45,418 bases of DNA, from assembly GCF_006335005.1 (NCBI RefSeq), contig NZ_VDMP01000021.1:157099-202516 (forward strand). Direction: 5' to 3'. The stretch is from Nocardioides albidus (GTDB lineage Bacteria > Actinomycetota > Actinomycetes > Propionibacteriales > Nocardioidaceae). Made by a program: the position numbers and the translations under genes. This document shows positions 8,536 to 16,018 of the stretch, one piece after another (the first letter of the stretch is position 1; each line of letters opens with the position of its first letter). Under the pieces are notes generated by a model. It searched no databases and was not told the DNA's origin. It was given only the letters and a program-made list of their open reading frames with translations.

Positions 8536-9126
8536 ATGGGCCGCTTCGACATCACCCGGACGAACCTCGCCGTCGAGCGCCTGCTCGAGACCACCACGAA
8601 CCCGCGCCACCACTGGCTCCTGCAGGCCTACAACCGCCACCGCTACCTGGAGATGGCCGGACGGTGGAAGGAGATCTTCGCGCCGGAGATGACCGTCGAA
8701 CACCCCGTCTACCACTTCAACGTCTTCGGCATCAGCACCGTCCTCGACGGCGCCGAGGCCGTCCAGGCGGTCTACGAGGAGTGGTCCCGCACGGCCCAGT
8801 GCATCTTCTACACCACCGACGAGACGCTCGCCGTCGGCGACAACATGATCGTCTCCACCGCGACCATCTACCAGCAGACCCCCGGTCAGCTCCTCGTCGA
8901 GGCCGGCGCCCCCGTCGACCCCGCCGCCCACTACCTGGTCGCGAACGTCGAGCACATGATCTGGCCCTACGACGACGAGGGACGTCTGATCGGCGAGGAC
9001 GTCTGGGAGATCGACGAGTCGAAGCGCCAGATCATCCCCCTCGACCCGGCCGAGGTGCTCACCGTCGAGGCGTCCTCGCGGCTCCTCGAACCACTCATCA
9101 AGCCGCTCCCGGCCCGCACCTTCTGA
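8536..9126 (+). CDS. NTF2-like/SnoaL-fold protein
   Basis: A 196-residue protein with the pattern of the cone-shaped SnoaL/NTF2 fold: an N-terminal helix (HHWLLQAYNRHRYLEMAGRW), then FAPEMTVEHPVYHF, a GAEAVQAVYEEWSR helix, and beta strands rich in His/Tyr/Trp (AHYLVANVEHMIWPYDDEGR). Family members are small-molecule isomerases, cyclases or ligand-binding proteins. AAGGAG lies 8 bases before the ATG at 8536. The divergent AraC regulator suggests an inducible catabolic or detoxification role, but the substrate cannot be assigned. A strong bidirectional hairpin follows it. Confidence 0.75.
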   Translation: MGRFDITRTNLAVERLLETTTNPRHHWLLQAYNRHRYLEMAGRWKEIFAPEMTVEHPVYHFNVFGISTVLDGAEAVQAVYEEWSRTAQCIFYTTDETLAVGDNMIVSTATIYQQTPGQLLVEAGAPVDPAAHYLVANVEHMIWPYDDEGRLIGEDVWEIDESKRQIIPLDPAEVLTVEASSRLLEPLIKPLPARTF

Positions 9127-9174
9127 TCACCCTGGCCGGCGCCGCGCGCAGCAGGCCGGGTGAGCCGCAAATGG

Positions 9175-9212
9175 TCGAAGCCACAGGTCAGCGGGCTGAC
9201 CTGTGGCTTCGA
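9175..9212. terminator. Perfect 17-bp hairpin, probably bidirectional terminator
   Basis: Bases 9175-9191 are perfectly complementary to 9196-9212, with loop CGGG. It lies after the NTF2-like gene on the plus strand and after the tRNA-Arg 3' end on the minus strand. There is no U-tract, as is usual for actinobacterial terminators. Confidence 0.75.
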
Positions 9213-9219
9213 CGTCCTG

Positions 9220-9292
9220 CGCGCCTGTAGGGATTCGAACCCCAAACCTTCTGATCCGTAGTCAGATGCTCTATCCGTTGAGCTACAGGCGC
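9220..9292 (-). tRNA. tRNA-Arg (anticodon ACG)
   Basis: A 73-base cloverleaf: acceptor stem GCGCCTG/CAGGCGC (9286-9292 with 9221-9227), D arm GCTC...GAGC, anticodon stem TCTGA/TCAGA with loop CTACGGA (anticodon ACG, decoding CGN), T loop TTCGAAT. CCA is not encoded. Confidence 0.97.
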
Positions 9293-9389
9293 TCGTCGCT
9301 GGGCGACCGCACGAGAATAGCGGAGGCGATGCGCAGATGCCGAATCACCGCCTCCACCGGGTGCCGCGAGCGTGTGGAACCATGACGCC

Positions 9390-10394
9390 ATGACCTCGTA
9401 CGAGCCCGAGGACCGGGCCCTCTTCGAGGAGGAGGCGACCGGTCTCTACGAGCAGGTGCTGGCCGAGGGCGGGCTCTCCGCCGACGACCCGCGGCTCGTC
9501 GAGGGATCGTCGGTACGACGGGCGTTCGACCTGCTGGTGGAGCTCGGTCTACTCCAACTGGACGCCACCCGGAAGACCTGGCGGCCGCTCGAACCGAGCA
9601 ACGCGCAATCGAGGGTGGTCACGCCGCTCGGCAACGAGGGGGCGCGCCTGCTCGAGGAGTCGGCGCGATGGGCGTCCGCGTTCGCCCACCTCGCGCAGAG
9701 CTGGCGGCGCTCACCGGCGGCGAGCGAGTCGGGCCCGTTCCTCTACCTGCACGGCGAGGCGATCAACCCCTACCTCACGACGCTGGTGAGCGAAGCCCAG
9801 GAGGAGCTGCTCACGGCCCAGCCGCAGGCGACGCGCAGCGCCAAGACGGTGACGGAGGCGGCGGTCCGCGACGTCGCGGCGCTCAAGCGCGGGCTGGCGA
9901 TGCGCACGCTCTACCAGCACAGCGCCCGGCGTCACCCGGCCACGCACAAGTACGTCGCGACCGTGACCGAGCACGGCGCCGAGGTCCGCACGCTCGACGA
10001 GTTCTTCAACCGGATGATCGTGGTCGACCGCCGGGTGGCGCTGATCCCTGCGGCCGACAGCCTGGCCACCGCGGTCGTCGTACGGGAGCCGGCGATCGTG
10101 GCCTACCTGGTCGACGTCTTCGAGCGGGCGTTCGCGCGTGGGCGGCCCTTCGCCAGCGCCGGTCAGAGCGTGACGAAGGAGATCGCCTCCGAGCAGCGCT
10201 CGATGACGATCCGGATGCTGATCGAGGGTCATGCCGACGCCGTCAGCGCCAAGAGACTCGGCGTCAGCCCGCGCACGTACGCCGGCTATGTCGCCGAGCT
10301 CAAGGAGGAGTACGACGCCGAGACCCGCTTCCAGCTCGGCTACACCATGGGCAAGCTCGGCATCGCCGGTCAGGACGACGACGAGCCGTCCTGA
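9390..10394 (+). CDS. TrmB/LuxR-like transcriptional regulator
   Basis: A 334-residue regulator of a type common in actinobacteria. Residues 1-85 look like a winged helix (VRRAFDLLVELGLLQL), the middle (about 110-240) resembles the phospholipase-D-like sensor of TrmB proteins (RTLYQHSARRHPATHKYVAT, FFNRMIVVDRRVALIP), and the C-terminus is a LuxR-type helix-turn-helix (GHADAVSAKRLGVSPRTYAG). The ATG at 9390 is preceded by AACCAT six bases upstream; GTG 9372 is an alternative. It lies between tRNA-Arg and tRNA-Ser and runs tail to tail, 9 bases apart, into a tiny secreted-peptide gene. It may regulate or respond to that peptide; this is inference. Confidence 0.8.
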   Translation: MTSYEPEDRALFEEEATGLYEQVLAEGGLSADDPRLVEGSSVRRAFDLLVELGLLQLDATRKTWRPLEPSNAQSRVVTPLGNEGARLLEESARWASAFAHLAQSWRRSPAASESGPFLYLHGEAINPYLTTLVSEAQEELLTAQPQATRSAKTVTEAAVRDVAALKRGLAMRTLYQHSARRHPATHKYVATVTEHGAEVRTLDEFFNRMIVVDRRVALIPAADSLATAVVVREPAIVAYLVDVFERAFARGRPFASAGQSVTKEIASEQRSMTIRMLIEGHADAVSAKRLGVSPRTYAGYVAELKEEYDAETRFQLGYTMGKLGIAGQDDDEPS

Positions 10395-10403
10395 CCGAGG
10401 ACG

Positions 10404-10538
10404 TCAGCGGGCGCAGGTGGTGCAGACGCGCCAGCCCCAGCCGGTGTCGGCCTCCGCGGCGGTCGGGAGCGAGACGATCCCGGCTGCGGTGATCAGGGCG
10501 GCCAACCCGAAGGCGGTGGTGCGAGCGAGCTTCTTCAT
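10404..10538 (-). CDS. 44-residue secreted peptide precursor with CxxC
   Basis: A very short gene: MKKLARTT, a hydrophobic core (AFGLAALITAAGIVSL), then an A-E-A cleavage site after residue 30. The predicted mature product is the 14-mer DTGWGWRVCTTCAR, with two Trp and a C-X2-C pair that could form a disulfide. AGGGGA lies 6 bases before the ATG at 10538, which is why this start was chosen over longer in-frame readings. The stop is followed within 10 bases by the convergent TrmB/LuxR-like regulator. No modification enzyme, protease or exporter gene is adjacent. It could be a signalling peptide, an antimicrobial or an envelope component; function is unknown. Confidence 0.7.
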   Translation of the reverse strand: MKKLARTTAFGLAALITAAGIVSLPTAAEADTGWGWRVCTTCAR

Positions 10539-10653
10539 GAGCTTTCCCCTCACTGGTGGGTGCCCGGGACCGTCCCTCCGGGTACCCGAGCCGTCGGCGC
10601 CTACCCCCACGCGGGCTCCAGGAAACATCTTCGCGCACGGCCGCCCAATAAGC

Positions 10654-10684
10654 GAGACCCCCGGCAGTGGCTGCCGGGGGTCTC
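10654..10684 (-). terminator. 14-bp hairpin after tRNA-Ser(GCT)
   Basis: Bases 10654-10667 pair perfectly with 10671-10684 around loop TGG. It begins 7 bases after the tRNA-Ser 3' end in the direction of transcription and also separates it from the peptide gene downstream. Confidence 0.8.
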
Positions 10685-10691
10685 AGGTCGG

Positions 10692-10781
10692 CGGAGGCGG
10701 AGGGATTTGAACCCTCGATGGGCGATAAACCCAAACCGCATTAGCAGTGCGGCGCCATAGACCGGACTAGGCGACGCCTCC
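10692..10781 (-). tRNA. tRNA-Ser (anticodon GCT)
   Basis: A 90-base class II tRNA with long variable arm: acceptor GGAGGCG/CGCCTCC (10775-10781 with 10693-10699), anticodon stem CCGCA/TGCGG with loop CTGCTAA (anticodon GCT, decoding AGC/AGU), T loop TTCAAAT. CCA is not encoded. Confidence 0.97.
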
Positions 10782-10877
10782 TCCACTGCTCCGATCATGG
10801 ACCGGACAGCGCGCCAAGGCTACTAGGAGCGTGCGCGTGGTCCCAATCCGGCCCCGCCGGACAGGTCGGGTCCGGGC

Positions 10878-11336
10878 TCAGCGGGCCGCGCGCTGCAGGT
10901 GGGCACGTACGTCGCGCGCGAAGTCGTCCTTGTCGCCGGCCACCAGCTGCACGGGGATGGTCGTGCTGCGTCCGTCGCGCAGCCGCAGCACGAGGCACTC
11001 GATCCCCGACGGGGCGGCCGCGACGGCGTCCTCCACCTCGCTCCAGCGGGCCTCGGTCGCGCCGGCGGCACGGATCATCCGGACCTGGTAGCCGGCCTCG
11101 GTGAGCCGGACGACGACCAGACGCGAGCGCAGCCACCAGGCGAGCGCGATCAGGCCCAGGATCCCCAGCCCCAGCACCAACACCAACAGGTCGGCGGGGA
11201 GGTCGGCCAAGGCGACGAGGGCGGTGACCGCGAGGAGCAGGAGGGCGAGCAGCACGAGATAGGCGCCGACGAAGCGCGCCATCACCGGTGGGGCGAGGCG
11301 GTAGTCGGTGACCGAGGTCGGCTGCGCACTGCTCAT
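10878..11336 (-). CDS. Small membrane protein with PH-like cytosolic domain
   Basis: About 152 residues. Two adjacent hydrophobic helices (FVGAYLVLLALLLLAVTAL and LLVLVLGLGILGLIALAWWL, about residues 20-70) form a membrane hairpin. They are followed by a soluble domain with alternating strands and a final helix (YQVRMIRAAGATEARWSEVE ... DFARDVRAHLQRAAR), as in bacterial PH-like membrane proteins. ATG 11336 is preferred because GACAAT lies 7 bases upstream; ATG 11345 adds three residues. It stands alone between two tRNA-Ser genes. Function is unknown. Confidence 0.7.
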   Translation of the reverse strand: MSSAQPTSVTDYRLAPPVMARFVGAYLVLLALLLLAVTALVALADLPADLLVLVLGLGILGLIALAWWLRSRLVVVRLTEAGYQVRMIRAAGATEARWSEVEDAVAAAPSGIECLVLRLRDGRSTTIPVQLVAGDKDDFARDVRAHLQRAAR

Positions 11337-11443
11337 GGCCGGCATTGTCCTGTGCCGGCCGAGGACGGGCCAAAGCGGCGGCGTACCCGACTGTCTAGAC
11401 TCGTCGCGGTGTCCGGCCGGCGTACGCGCCGCGGCGGACCCGA

Positions 11444-11528
11444 GGAGGGATGCCGGAGTGGCCGATCGGAACCGCCTTGAAAGCGGTCGTAGGGAGACCT
11501 ACCGCGGGTTCGAATCCCGCTCCCTCTG
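11444..11528 (+). tRNA. tRNA-Ser (anticodon TGA)
   Basis: An 85-base class II tRNA: acceptor GGAGGGA/TCCCTCT (first pair G-U), anticodon stem ACCGC/GCGGT with loop CTTGAAA (anticodon TGA), variable arm TAGGGAGACCTA, T loop TTCGAAT. It is the second serine tRNA in under 1 kb. Confidence 0.95.
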
Positions 11529-11568
11529 CTCTGATGGCGCGAGCGTGTCGCCTATCGGCGACCTCGGA

Positions 11569-11619
11569 CGGTCCTCGCTGCGCTCGGACCGCCCTCCGCC
11601 GCCGATGCGGCTTCGCCGC
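11569..11619. terminator. Pair of GC-rich hairpins between convergent units
   Basis: Two short inverted repeats, CGGTCC/GGACCG (11569-11574 with 11586-11591) and GCGGC/GCCGC (11607-11611 with 11615-11619). They lie between tRNA-Ser(TGA) and the convergent membrane-protein gene and may terminate both. Confidence 0.4.
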
Positions 11620-11650
11620 CGGGGCGCCACGCTGCCGCGCGGTCGCCACG

Positions 11651-12670
11651 TCAGAGCAGGGGCGCGAAGCGCCGCGGCTCGGGTCGTACGGCGGCCGCCT
11701 GCTCGGCGACCCGGCTGCGGCGGCCCCGGTTGCCGGTCAGCGCCAGGTCGAGCCGGATGAGCAGCCAGCCGAGGATCAGGCCGACCACCAGGCCGTAGAC
11801 CACCGACAGGCCGGCCTCGGTGACCGAGACGGCCGGGTTGGCGAGGGCGGTCGCGGTGGGCGAGGTGGCCGCGACGCCGAACGCGCACACCCACCAGCCC
11901 TGACGCCGCCGGGCGCGCATGTGGCAGCCGTAGGCGAGGGCGGGCACGCCCAGGACCGTGGCGATCGGTCGGGGGAACGCGCCGAGGTGCTCCCGGCTCC
12001 ACGCCACCCACGAGAGCAGCTCGTCGACGAGCCCGGTCGAGCCGTAGCGGCGCAGCAGCTCGGCGTACAGCAGGGTCGCGGCGAGCACGACCACGCCGAT
12101 CGCGACGATGATCAGACCACGGCGGCCGAGGCCGTGGAAGCCGGCGCCGAGGCGGTGGACGAGGACGATGGCGCCGAGGAAGGCGAGCCCGAGGCCGACG
12201 TACTCGAAGCGCTCCTTCTGGATGGCCGGCTCGAAGCCGATCGCGGCCATCGCGCCGATGCCGGCGACGCACAGCCCCACGACGCATTCGCGGGCCGCGG
12301 TGGCGATGCCGGCCGCGGGCACGGTGATCATCACGCCGAGGACGGCGGCGACGGCCGAGGTGCCGACCGCGGCACCGGTCAGCAGTAGGTCCTGGTCACT
12401 CCCGACAGCAGCCAGGCCACAGGCCAGGGCGAGCAGCGCGAACACCAGCGGCCGGCCGCCGGTGCGGGCGGCGAGGCCCCAGCTGAAGGCGGTCGCGACC
12501 GTGACCGAGCCCGCCGGACCGAGCCAGGCGGGTCCGACGGGCACCATCGCGCAGACGAGGGCGGCGGTGCCGAGCACGACCAGGACGAACCCGATGACCA
12601 GCGGCGCCCGCGACGCCCCGAACTCGCCGACGCGCTGCTCGAGCGGGACACGGGAGGGGGCACGGGACAC
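11651..12670 (-). CDS. Polytopic membrane protein, unknown
   Basis: A 339-residue integral membrane protein with about nine or ten hydrophobic helices, for example APLVIGFVLVVLGTAALVCA, PLVFALLALACGLAAVG and VVYGLVVGLILGWLLIRLDL, and an Arg-rich C-terminal tail (TGNRGRRSRVAEQ). No transporter or enzyme motif was recognised; helices are Ala/Val/Gly-rich with few charged residues except around AELLRRYGSTGLVDELL. Translation starts at GTG 12670, with TAGGCT 8 bases upstream. It resembles widespread uncharacterised actinobacterial membrane proteins. It is a separate unit from the nitrilase gene upstream. Confidence 0.75.
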   Translation of the reverse strand: MSRAPSRVPLEQRVGEFGASRAPLVIGFVLVVLGTAALVCAMVPVGPAWLGPAGSVTVATAFSWGLAARTGGRPLVFALLALACGLAAVGSDQDLLLTGAAVGTSAVAAVLGVMITVPAAGIATAARECVVGLCVAGIGAMAAIGFEPAIQKERFEYVGLGLAFLGAIVLVHRLGAGFHGLGRRGLIIVAIGVVVLAATLLYAELLRRYGSTGLVDELLSWVAWSREHLGAFPRPIATVLGVPALAYGCHMRARRRQGWWVCAFGVAATSPTATALANPAVSVTEAGLSVVYGLVVGLILGWLLIRLDLALTGNRGRRSRVAEQAAAVRPEPRRFAPLL

Positions 12671-12678
12671 GGAGGAGC

Positions 12679-12684
12679 AGCCTA
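12679..12684 (-). promoter_or_regulatory. -10 hexamer of membrane-protein gene
   Basis: TAGGCT on the minus strand, 8 bases before the GTG at 12670; consistent with a leaderless or near-leaderless transcript. Confidence 0.4.
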
Positions 12685-12766
12685 TCTCCTGCCCGGCAGC
12701 GCGGCGGGAGGCGACCTCCGGGAACTTGCTTCGCTTTCGCGTCGCCGGAGACGCGCTCGGGCAGAT

Positions 12767-13582
12767 TCAGCGAAGCCGCCGGTTCGTGAGGGACGGGTTG
12801 ACGCGGCGGGCCTCCTCGAGCACCGAGCGGTCGACGACGGCGCGGACCACGTCCGGCACGCCGGCGTCGCCCGGACCCGCCTCGGCCACGACCTCGCCGA
12901 ACGGGTCGACGACCATCGAGTGGCCGCAGTAGCGCTCGGCGGGCTGACCGACGGCGGCGACGTACGCGGTGTTCTCGATGGCGCGCGCGGTCACCAGGGT
13001 CCGCCAGTGGTGGACCTTCCGCGGACCGGCGACCCAGGCGGCCGGGATGACGATCAGCTCGGCGCCGCGGTCGACGAGGGCGCGGGCAAGCTCGGGGAAG
13101 CGGAGGTCGTAGCAGGTCATCAGCCCGACCCTCCAGCCGTGCAGGTCGACGACCACCGGCTCGAGCGGTCCGGCGGTGAGGCGGTCGGACTCGCGGTTGC
13201 CGAAGGAGTCGTAGAGATGGATCTTGCGGTACGACGCCGACACCGCGCCGCGCACGAGCAGGGTGTTGTAGGGCCGCTCCGGATCCGAGCTCGCCTCGAA
13301 CATGCCGGCGACGATCGTGGTGCCGGCCGCGGCCGCCGCGTCGGCCACCGCCGTGCCGAAGGGGCCGTCCACCGGCTCGGCGTACCCGCTGACGTCGGAT
13401 CCGGCTTCGCCGAAGTCGCGGGCGTACGCCTCGGGGAGCACCACGAGGTCGGCGGGGGTGTCCGGGCCGGCGTGCTCGGCGGTCAGCCGGGCCAGCGCGT
13501 CGCGGTTGGCGGCGGGCTCGAGCGCGGACGCGGCCTGGACCAGCGCGAGTCGCAGTGTGGGGCGCGGCGTGGGGGTCGTCAC
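12767..13582 (-). CDS. Carbon-nitrogen hydrolase (nitrilase superfamily, omega-amidase-like)
   Basis: A 271-residue amidohydrolase with the Glu-Lys-Cys triad of the nitrilase superfamily: Glu51 in VVLPEAYARDF, Lys120 in SYRKIHLYDSFG and Cys157 in VGLMTCYDLRFPELA. IHLYDSFGNRESD and TARAIENTAYVAA are typical of the Nit/omega-amidase branch, which hydrolyses short omega-amides such as 2-oxoglutaramate or deaminated glutathione. A metabolite-repair role is therefore plausible. The GTG at 13582 has TACGCT 6 bases upstream. It is divergent from the MobA-like gene, with 36 bases between starts. The open frame continues far upstream of the start but loses similarity. Confidence 0.9.
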   Translation of the reverse strand: MTTPTPRPTLRLALVQAASALEPAANRDALARLTAEHAGPDTPADLVVLPEAYARDFGEAGSDVSGYAEPVDGPFGTAVADAAAAAGTTIVAGMFEASSDPERPYNTLLVRGAVSASYRKIHLYDSFGNRESDRLTAGPLEPVVVDLHGWRVGLMTCYDLRFPELARALVDRGAELIVIPAAWVAGPRKVHHWRTLVTARAIENTAYVAAVGQPAERYCGHSMVVDPFGEVVAEAGPGDAGVPDVVRAVVDRSVLEEARRVNPSLTNRRLR

Positions 13583-13588
13583 GGTACC

Positions 13589-13594
13589 AGCGTA
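13589..13594 (-). promoter_or_regulatory. Leaderless -10 hexamer (nitrilase-family gene)
   Basis: TACGCT, 6 bases before the GTG at 13582, inside the 36-base divergent gap shared with the MobA-like gene. Confidence 0.45.
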
Positions 13595-13618
13595 GGAGCC
13601 CTTTGGGAGACTCGGGGG

Positions 13619-14230
13619 GTGGTGATCGAGCTCGGACTGTCCGCCTTCGCAGCCGTCGTCCTCGCCGGCGGGCAGGGATCGCGCCTGGGCGGGGTCGACA
13701 AGGCGTCGATCGAGGTGGACGGGCGCACTCTGCTCGAGCACGCCCTCGACGCCGTGATCGACGCGAGCGAGGTCGTCGTCGTGGGCCACCAGGTGCCCAC
13801 CGACCGGCCGGTGACGTTCGTGCGCGAGGAGCCGCGCTTCGGCGGACCGGCCGCCGGGCTGCTGACCGGACGCGACATGCTGCTGCGCCGGTTCCCGACG
13901 ATCGCGGTGCTCGCCGTCGACATGCCGCGCCTCGCGCCGGGCACCTTCCGGCGCCTCCACGAGGCCGCCGTCGGCCACGAGGGGGCGGTCCTCGCGGACA
14001 CCGCGGGCCGCCGACAGTTGGCCCTCGTCGTGGAGACGGCGCGCCTGGACGCCGTCCGCCCCGACCACGAGGGCCAGCACGGCATGTCGGTGCGGGCGCT
14101 GCTCGAGCCGCTCGACCTGGTCGAGGGCGCGCCCCTCGGCGACGAGGCACGCGACATCGACACCTGGAGCGACCTGCGGGACCTGGCCGGCCAGGACGAG
14201 CCGCGGCCCGAGGGCCGCTCTTTGGACTGA
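13619..14230 (+). CDS. MobA-like nucleotidyltransferase (molybdenum cofactor guanylyltransferase family)
   Basis: A 203-residue NTP-transferase. The N-terminal Rossmann motif AAVVLAGGQGSRLGGVDKAS contains the GGxSxRxGxxK-like signature that binds NTP, and FGGPAAGLLTGRD and VLAVDMPRLAPGTF are typical of MobA proteins, which attach GMP to molybdopterin. It starts with two consecutive GTG codons (13619, 13622); GAGACT lies 6 bases upstream of the first. It is followed after 56 bases by a DUF6457 gene, a conserved partner in actinobacteria. Whether it acts on molybdopterin or on another phosphate acceptor cannot be decided from sequence. Confidence 0.85.
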   Translation: MVIELGLSAFAAVVLAGGQGSRLGGVDKASIEVDGRTLLEHALDAVIDASEVVVVGHQVPTDRPVTFVREEPRFGGPAAGLLTGRDMLLRRFPTIAVLAVDMPRLAPGTFRRLHEAAVGHEGAVLADTAGRRQLALVVETARLDAVRPDHEGQHGMSVRALLEPLDLVEGAPLGDEARDIDTWSDLRDLAGQDEPRPEGRSLD

Positions 14231-14286
14231 TCCCGGACTGGGCCGAAACCCTTGCACCGGCCGGGCCGGCGTATCACTCTGGTCGG

Positions 14287-14607
14287 GTGAACCTCCACGA
14301 CTGGATCGACGAGTTGTGCGACGCCCTCGACATCGAGGCCGAGGCCGACGAGGGCCTGCTGGGCGACCTCGCCACGATCACGGTCGAGAACGTCCATCCC
14401 GCTGCTGGGCTGGTGACCTCGTTCCTGCTCGGGTTCGCCGCCGGCGAGCAGGGCGCCGATCCCGACGCGGTGGAGCGGCTCGCGGCCAAGGCCCAGGCGC
14501 TGGCCGAGGCGTGGGACCGCCCCGCGGGTGCGGCCGCCGACGAGGACGACGTGGACTTCGAAGAACTGGCGGACGCCGACTACGCCGACGAGGACTCGTT
14601 GGTCTGA
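14287..14607 (+). CDS. DUF6457 small acidic protein
   Basis: A 106-residue protein of the DUF6457 type: N-terminal LHDWIDELCDALDIE, a central helix (GLVTSFLLGFAAG), then helix DAVERLAAKAQALAEAW and a strongly acidic tail (DEDDVDFEELADADYADED). Members usually sit next to MobA or formate-dehydrogenase accessory genes and are presumed helpers in molybdenum-cofactor work; no activity is known to me. It starts with GTG at 14287, 56 bases after the MobA-like gene, so the two are probably co-transcribed. The quinone oxidoreductase gene follows after 28 bases. Confidence 0.75.
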   Translation: MNLHDWIDELCDALDIEAEADEGLLGDLATITVENVHPAAGLVTSFLLGFAAGEQGADPDAVERLAAKAQALAEAWDRPAGAAADEDDVDFEELADADYADEDSLV

Positions 14608-14635
14608 CCTTCCGCCGTCCTGCCAGACTGCGGAC

Positions 14636-15613
14636 ATGCGCGCCGTCACCCAGACCGCACCCGGCGGACCCGAGACCCTCGCCGTCACCGAGCTGCCGGA
14701 TCCGGTGCCGGGTCCCGGCGAGGTGCTGCTCGACGTGGCCGCGACGGCGGTCAACCGCGCCGACCTCCTCCAGCGCCAGGGCTTCTACCCGCCCCCGCCC
14801 GGAGCCTCCGACGTGATCGGACTCGAGTGCAGCGGCACCGTCGCCGCACTCGGCGAGGGAGTCACCGACCTGGCCGTGGGCGACGAGGTGTGCGCACTGC
14901 TGGCCGGCGGCGGCTACGCCAGCCGGGTCGCCGTACCCGCCGGGCAGGTCATGGCCCTCCCCGCGGGCGTCGACCTCGTCACCGCCGCGGCGCTGCCCGA
15001 GGTGGCCTGCACGGTGTGGTCCAACGTGTTCATGGTCGCGGGCCTGCGTCCCGGCGACGTCTTCCTCGTGCACGGCGGGGGCGGCGGCATCGGCACCTTC
15101 GCGATCCAGCTGGCCGCGGCCTCCGGCGCCCGGGTGTTCACCACCGCGGGCAGCGAGGACAAGCTCGCCCGCTGCCGCGAGCTCGGCGCGGAGGTGGCGA
15201 TCAACTACCGCGAGGACGACTTCGTCGACGTCGTACGCCGCGCGACCGACGGCCGTGGCGCGGACGTGGTGCTCGACAACATGGGCGCGAAATACCTCTC
15301 CCGCAACGTCGACGTGCTGGCCGACGAGGGCCGGCTGGTCGTCATCGGCATGCAGGGCGGCACCAAGGCCGAGCTCGACATCGCGCGCCTGCTCGCCAAG
15401 CGCGGGGCCGTCATCGCGACGGCCCTCCGGTCGCGCCCGCTCGACGGGAAGGCGCGGATCTGCGCCTCCGTCGTCGAGCACGTGTGGCCGCTCGTCGCCG
15501 ACGGGACGATCCGGCCGGTGGTCTCGGCCGTGCTGCCCTTGGAGGAGGTCGGCGAGGCCCACCGGATGATCGAGTCGGGCGAGGCGGTCGGCAAGGTGCT
15601 GCTCACCCCCTGA
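14636..15613 (+). CDS. NAD(P)H:quinone oxidoreductase (zinc-free MDR, PIG3-like)
   Basis: A 325-residue medium-chain dehydrogenase/reductase of the quinone oxidoreductase group. It shows an N-terminal GroES-like fold (GEVLLDVAATAVNRADLLQR, GLECSGTV), no structural zinc-binding Cys cluster, and a Rossmann motif HGGGGGIGTFAIQLA (about residues 146-160) for NADPH. NRADLLQRQGFYPPPPGAS is typical of the PIG3-like group, which reduces quinones and other electrophilic carbonyls. It is full-length. CAGACT lies 6 bases before the ATG at 14636. It may be read through from the MobA-like operon. Physiological substrate unknown. Confidence 0.88.
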   Translation: MRAVTQTAPGGPETLAVTELPDPVPGPGEVLLDVAATAVNRADLLQRQGFYPPPPGASDVIGLECSGTVAALGEGVTDLAVGDEVCALLAGGGYASRVAVPAGQVMALPAGVDLVTAAALPEVACTVWSNVFMVAGLRPGDVFLVHGGGGGIGTFAIQLAAASGARVFTTAGSEDKLARCRELGAEVAINYREDDFVDVVRRATDGRGADVVLDNMGAKYLSRNVDVLADEGRLVVIGMQGGTKAELDIARLLAKRGAVIATALRSRPLDGKARICASVVEHVWPLVADGTIRPVVSAVLPLEEVGEAHRMIESGEAVGKVLLTP

Positions 15614-15625
15614 CCGACCGCCCGA

Positions 15626-16009
15626 TCAACCGGTCCGGCTGTCGTCGAGGCACAGGATGTTGTCTTCGCTGTCCTTGAACCAGGCGGCGTGACCCAGGCC
15701 GGCCAACCCGGCGACGTCGCCCTCCCAGGTGACGCCCGGCATGTCGTAGTGCTCGAACGTGAGGCCGCGCGTGCGCAGCTCGTCGACCACCGGACGCACG
15801 TCGTCGACGTGGAGCTGGGCGATGGTGTGCCGGGACTTGCCCGCCTCCTGGGTCTCGTAGAGGAAGAAGTCCGTCCCACCGGTCCGGTACATCAGCCCGC
15901 CCGGGTTCTCGCCTACCGGCTCGAGGCCGAGCGTGTCGGCGTAGAAGCGGCGGGCTCGGGTCAGGTCCGCGGCCGGGATGTTCGCGGTGACCCGGCAGTC
16001 CTCCAACAT
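15626..16009 (-). CDS. VOC-family (glyoxalase/bleomycin-resistance fold) protein
   Basis: A 127-residue protein with the paired beta-alpha-beta-beta-beta modules of the vicinal-oxygen-chelate superfamily: TANIPAADLTRARRFYADTL at the N-terminus, FFLYETQEAG, then a second module (IAQLHVDDVRPVVDELRTRG) ending AWFKDSEDNILCLDD. Candidate metal ligands are only partly conserved, so an enzyme, binding protein or resistance role cannot be separated. It lies 9 bases downstream of the tandem-ABM gene on the same strand and is probably its operon partner. Confidence 0.82.
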   Translation of the reverse strand: MLEDCRVTANIPAADLTRARRFYADTLGLEPVGENPGGLMYRTGGTDFFLYETQEAGKSRHTIAQLHVDDVRPVVDELRTRGLTFEHYDMPGVTWEGDVAGLAGLGHAAWFKDSEDNILCLDDSRTG

Positions 16010-16018
16010 GGCGGCCGC

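Noticed and set aside
9175..11528. Integrated element with att sites at the tRNA genes
   Set aside because: No integrase and no repeat of tRNA 3' ends was found between the tRNAs, so integration is only a suspicion.
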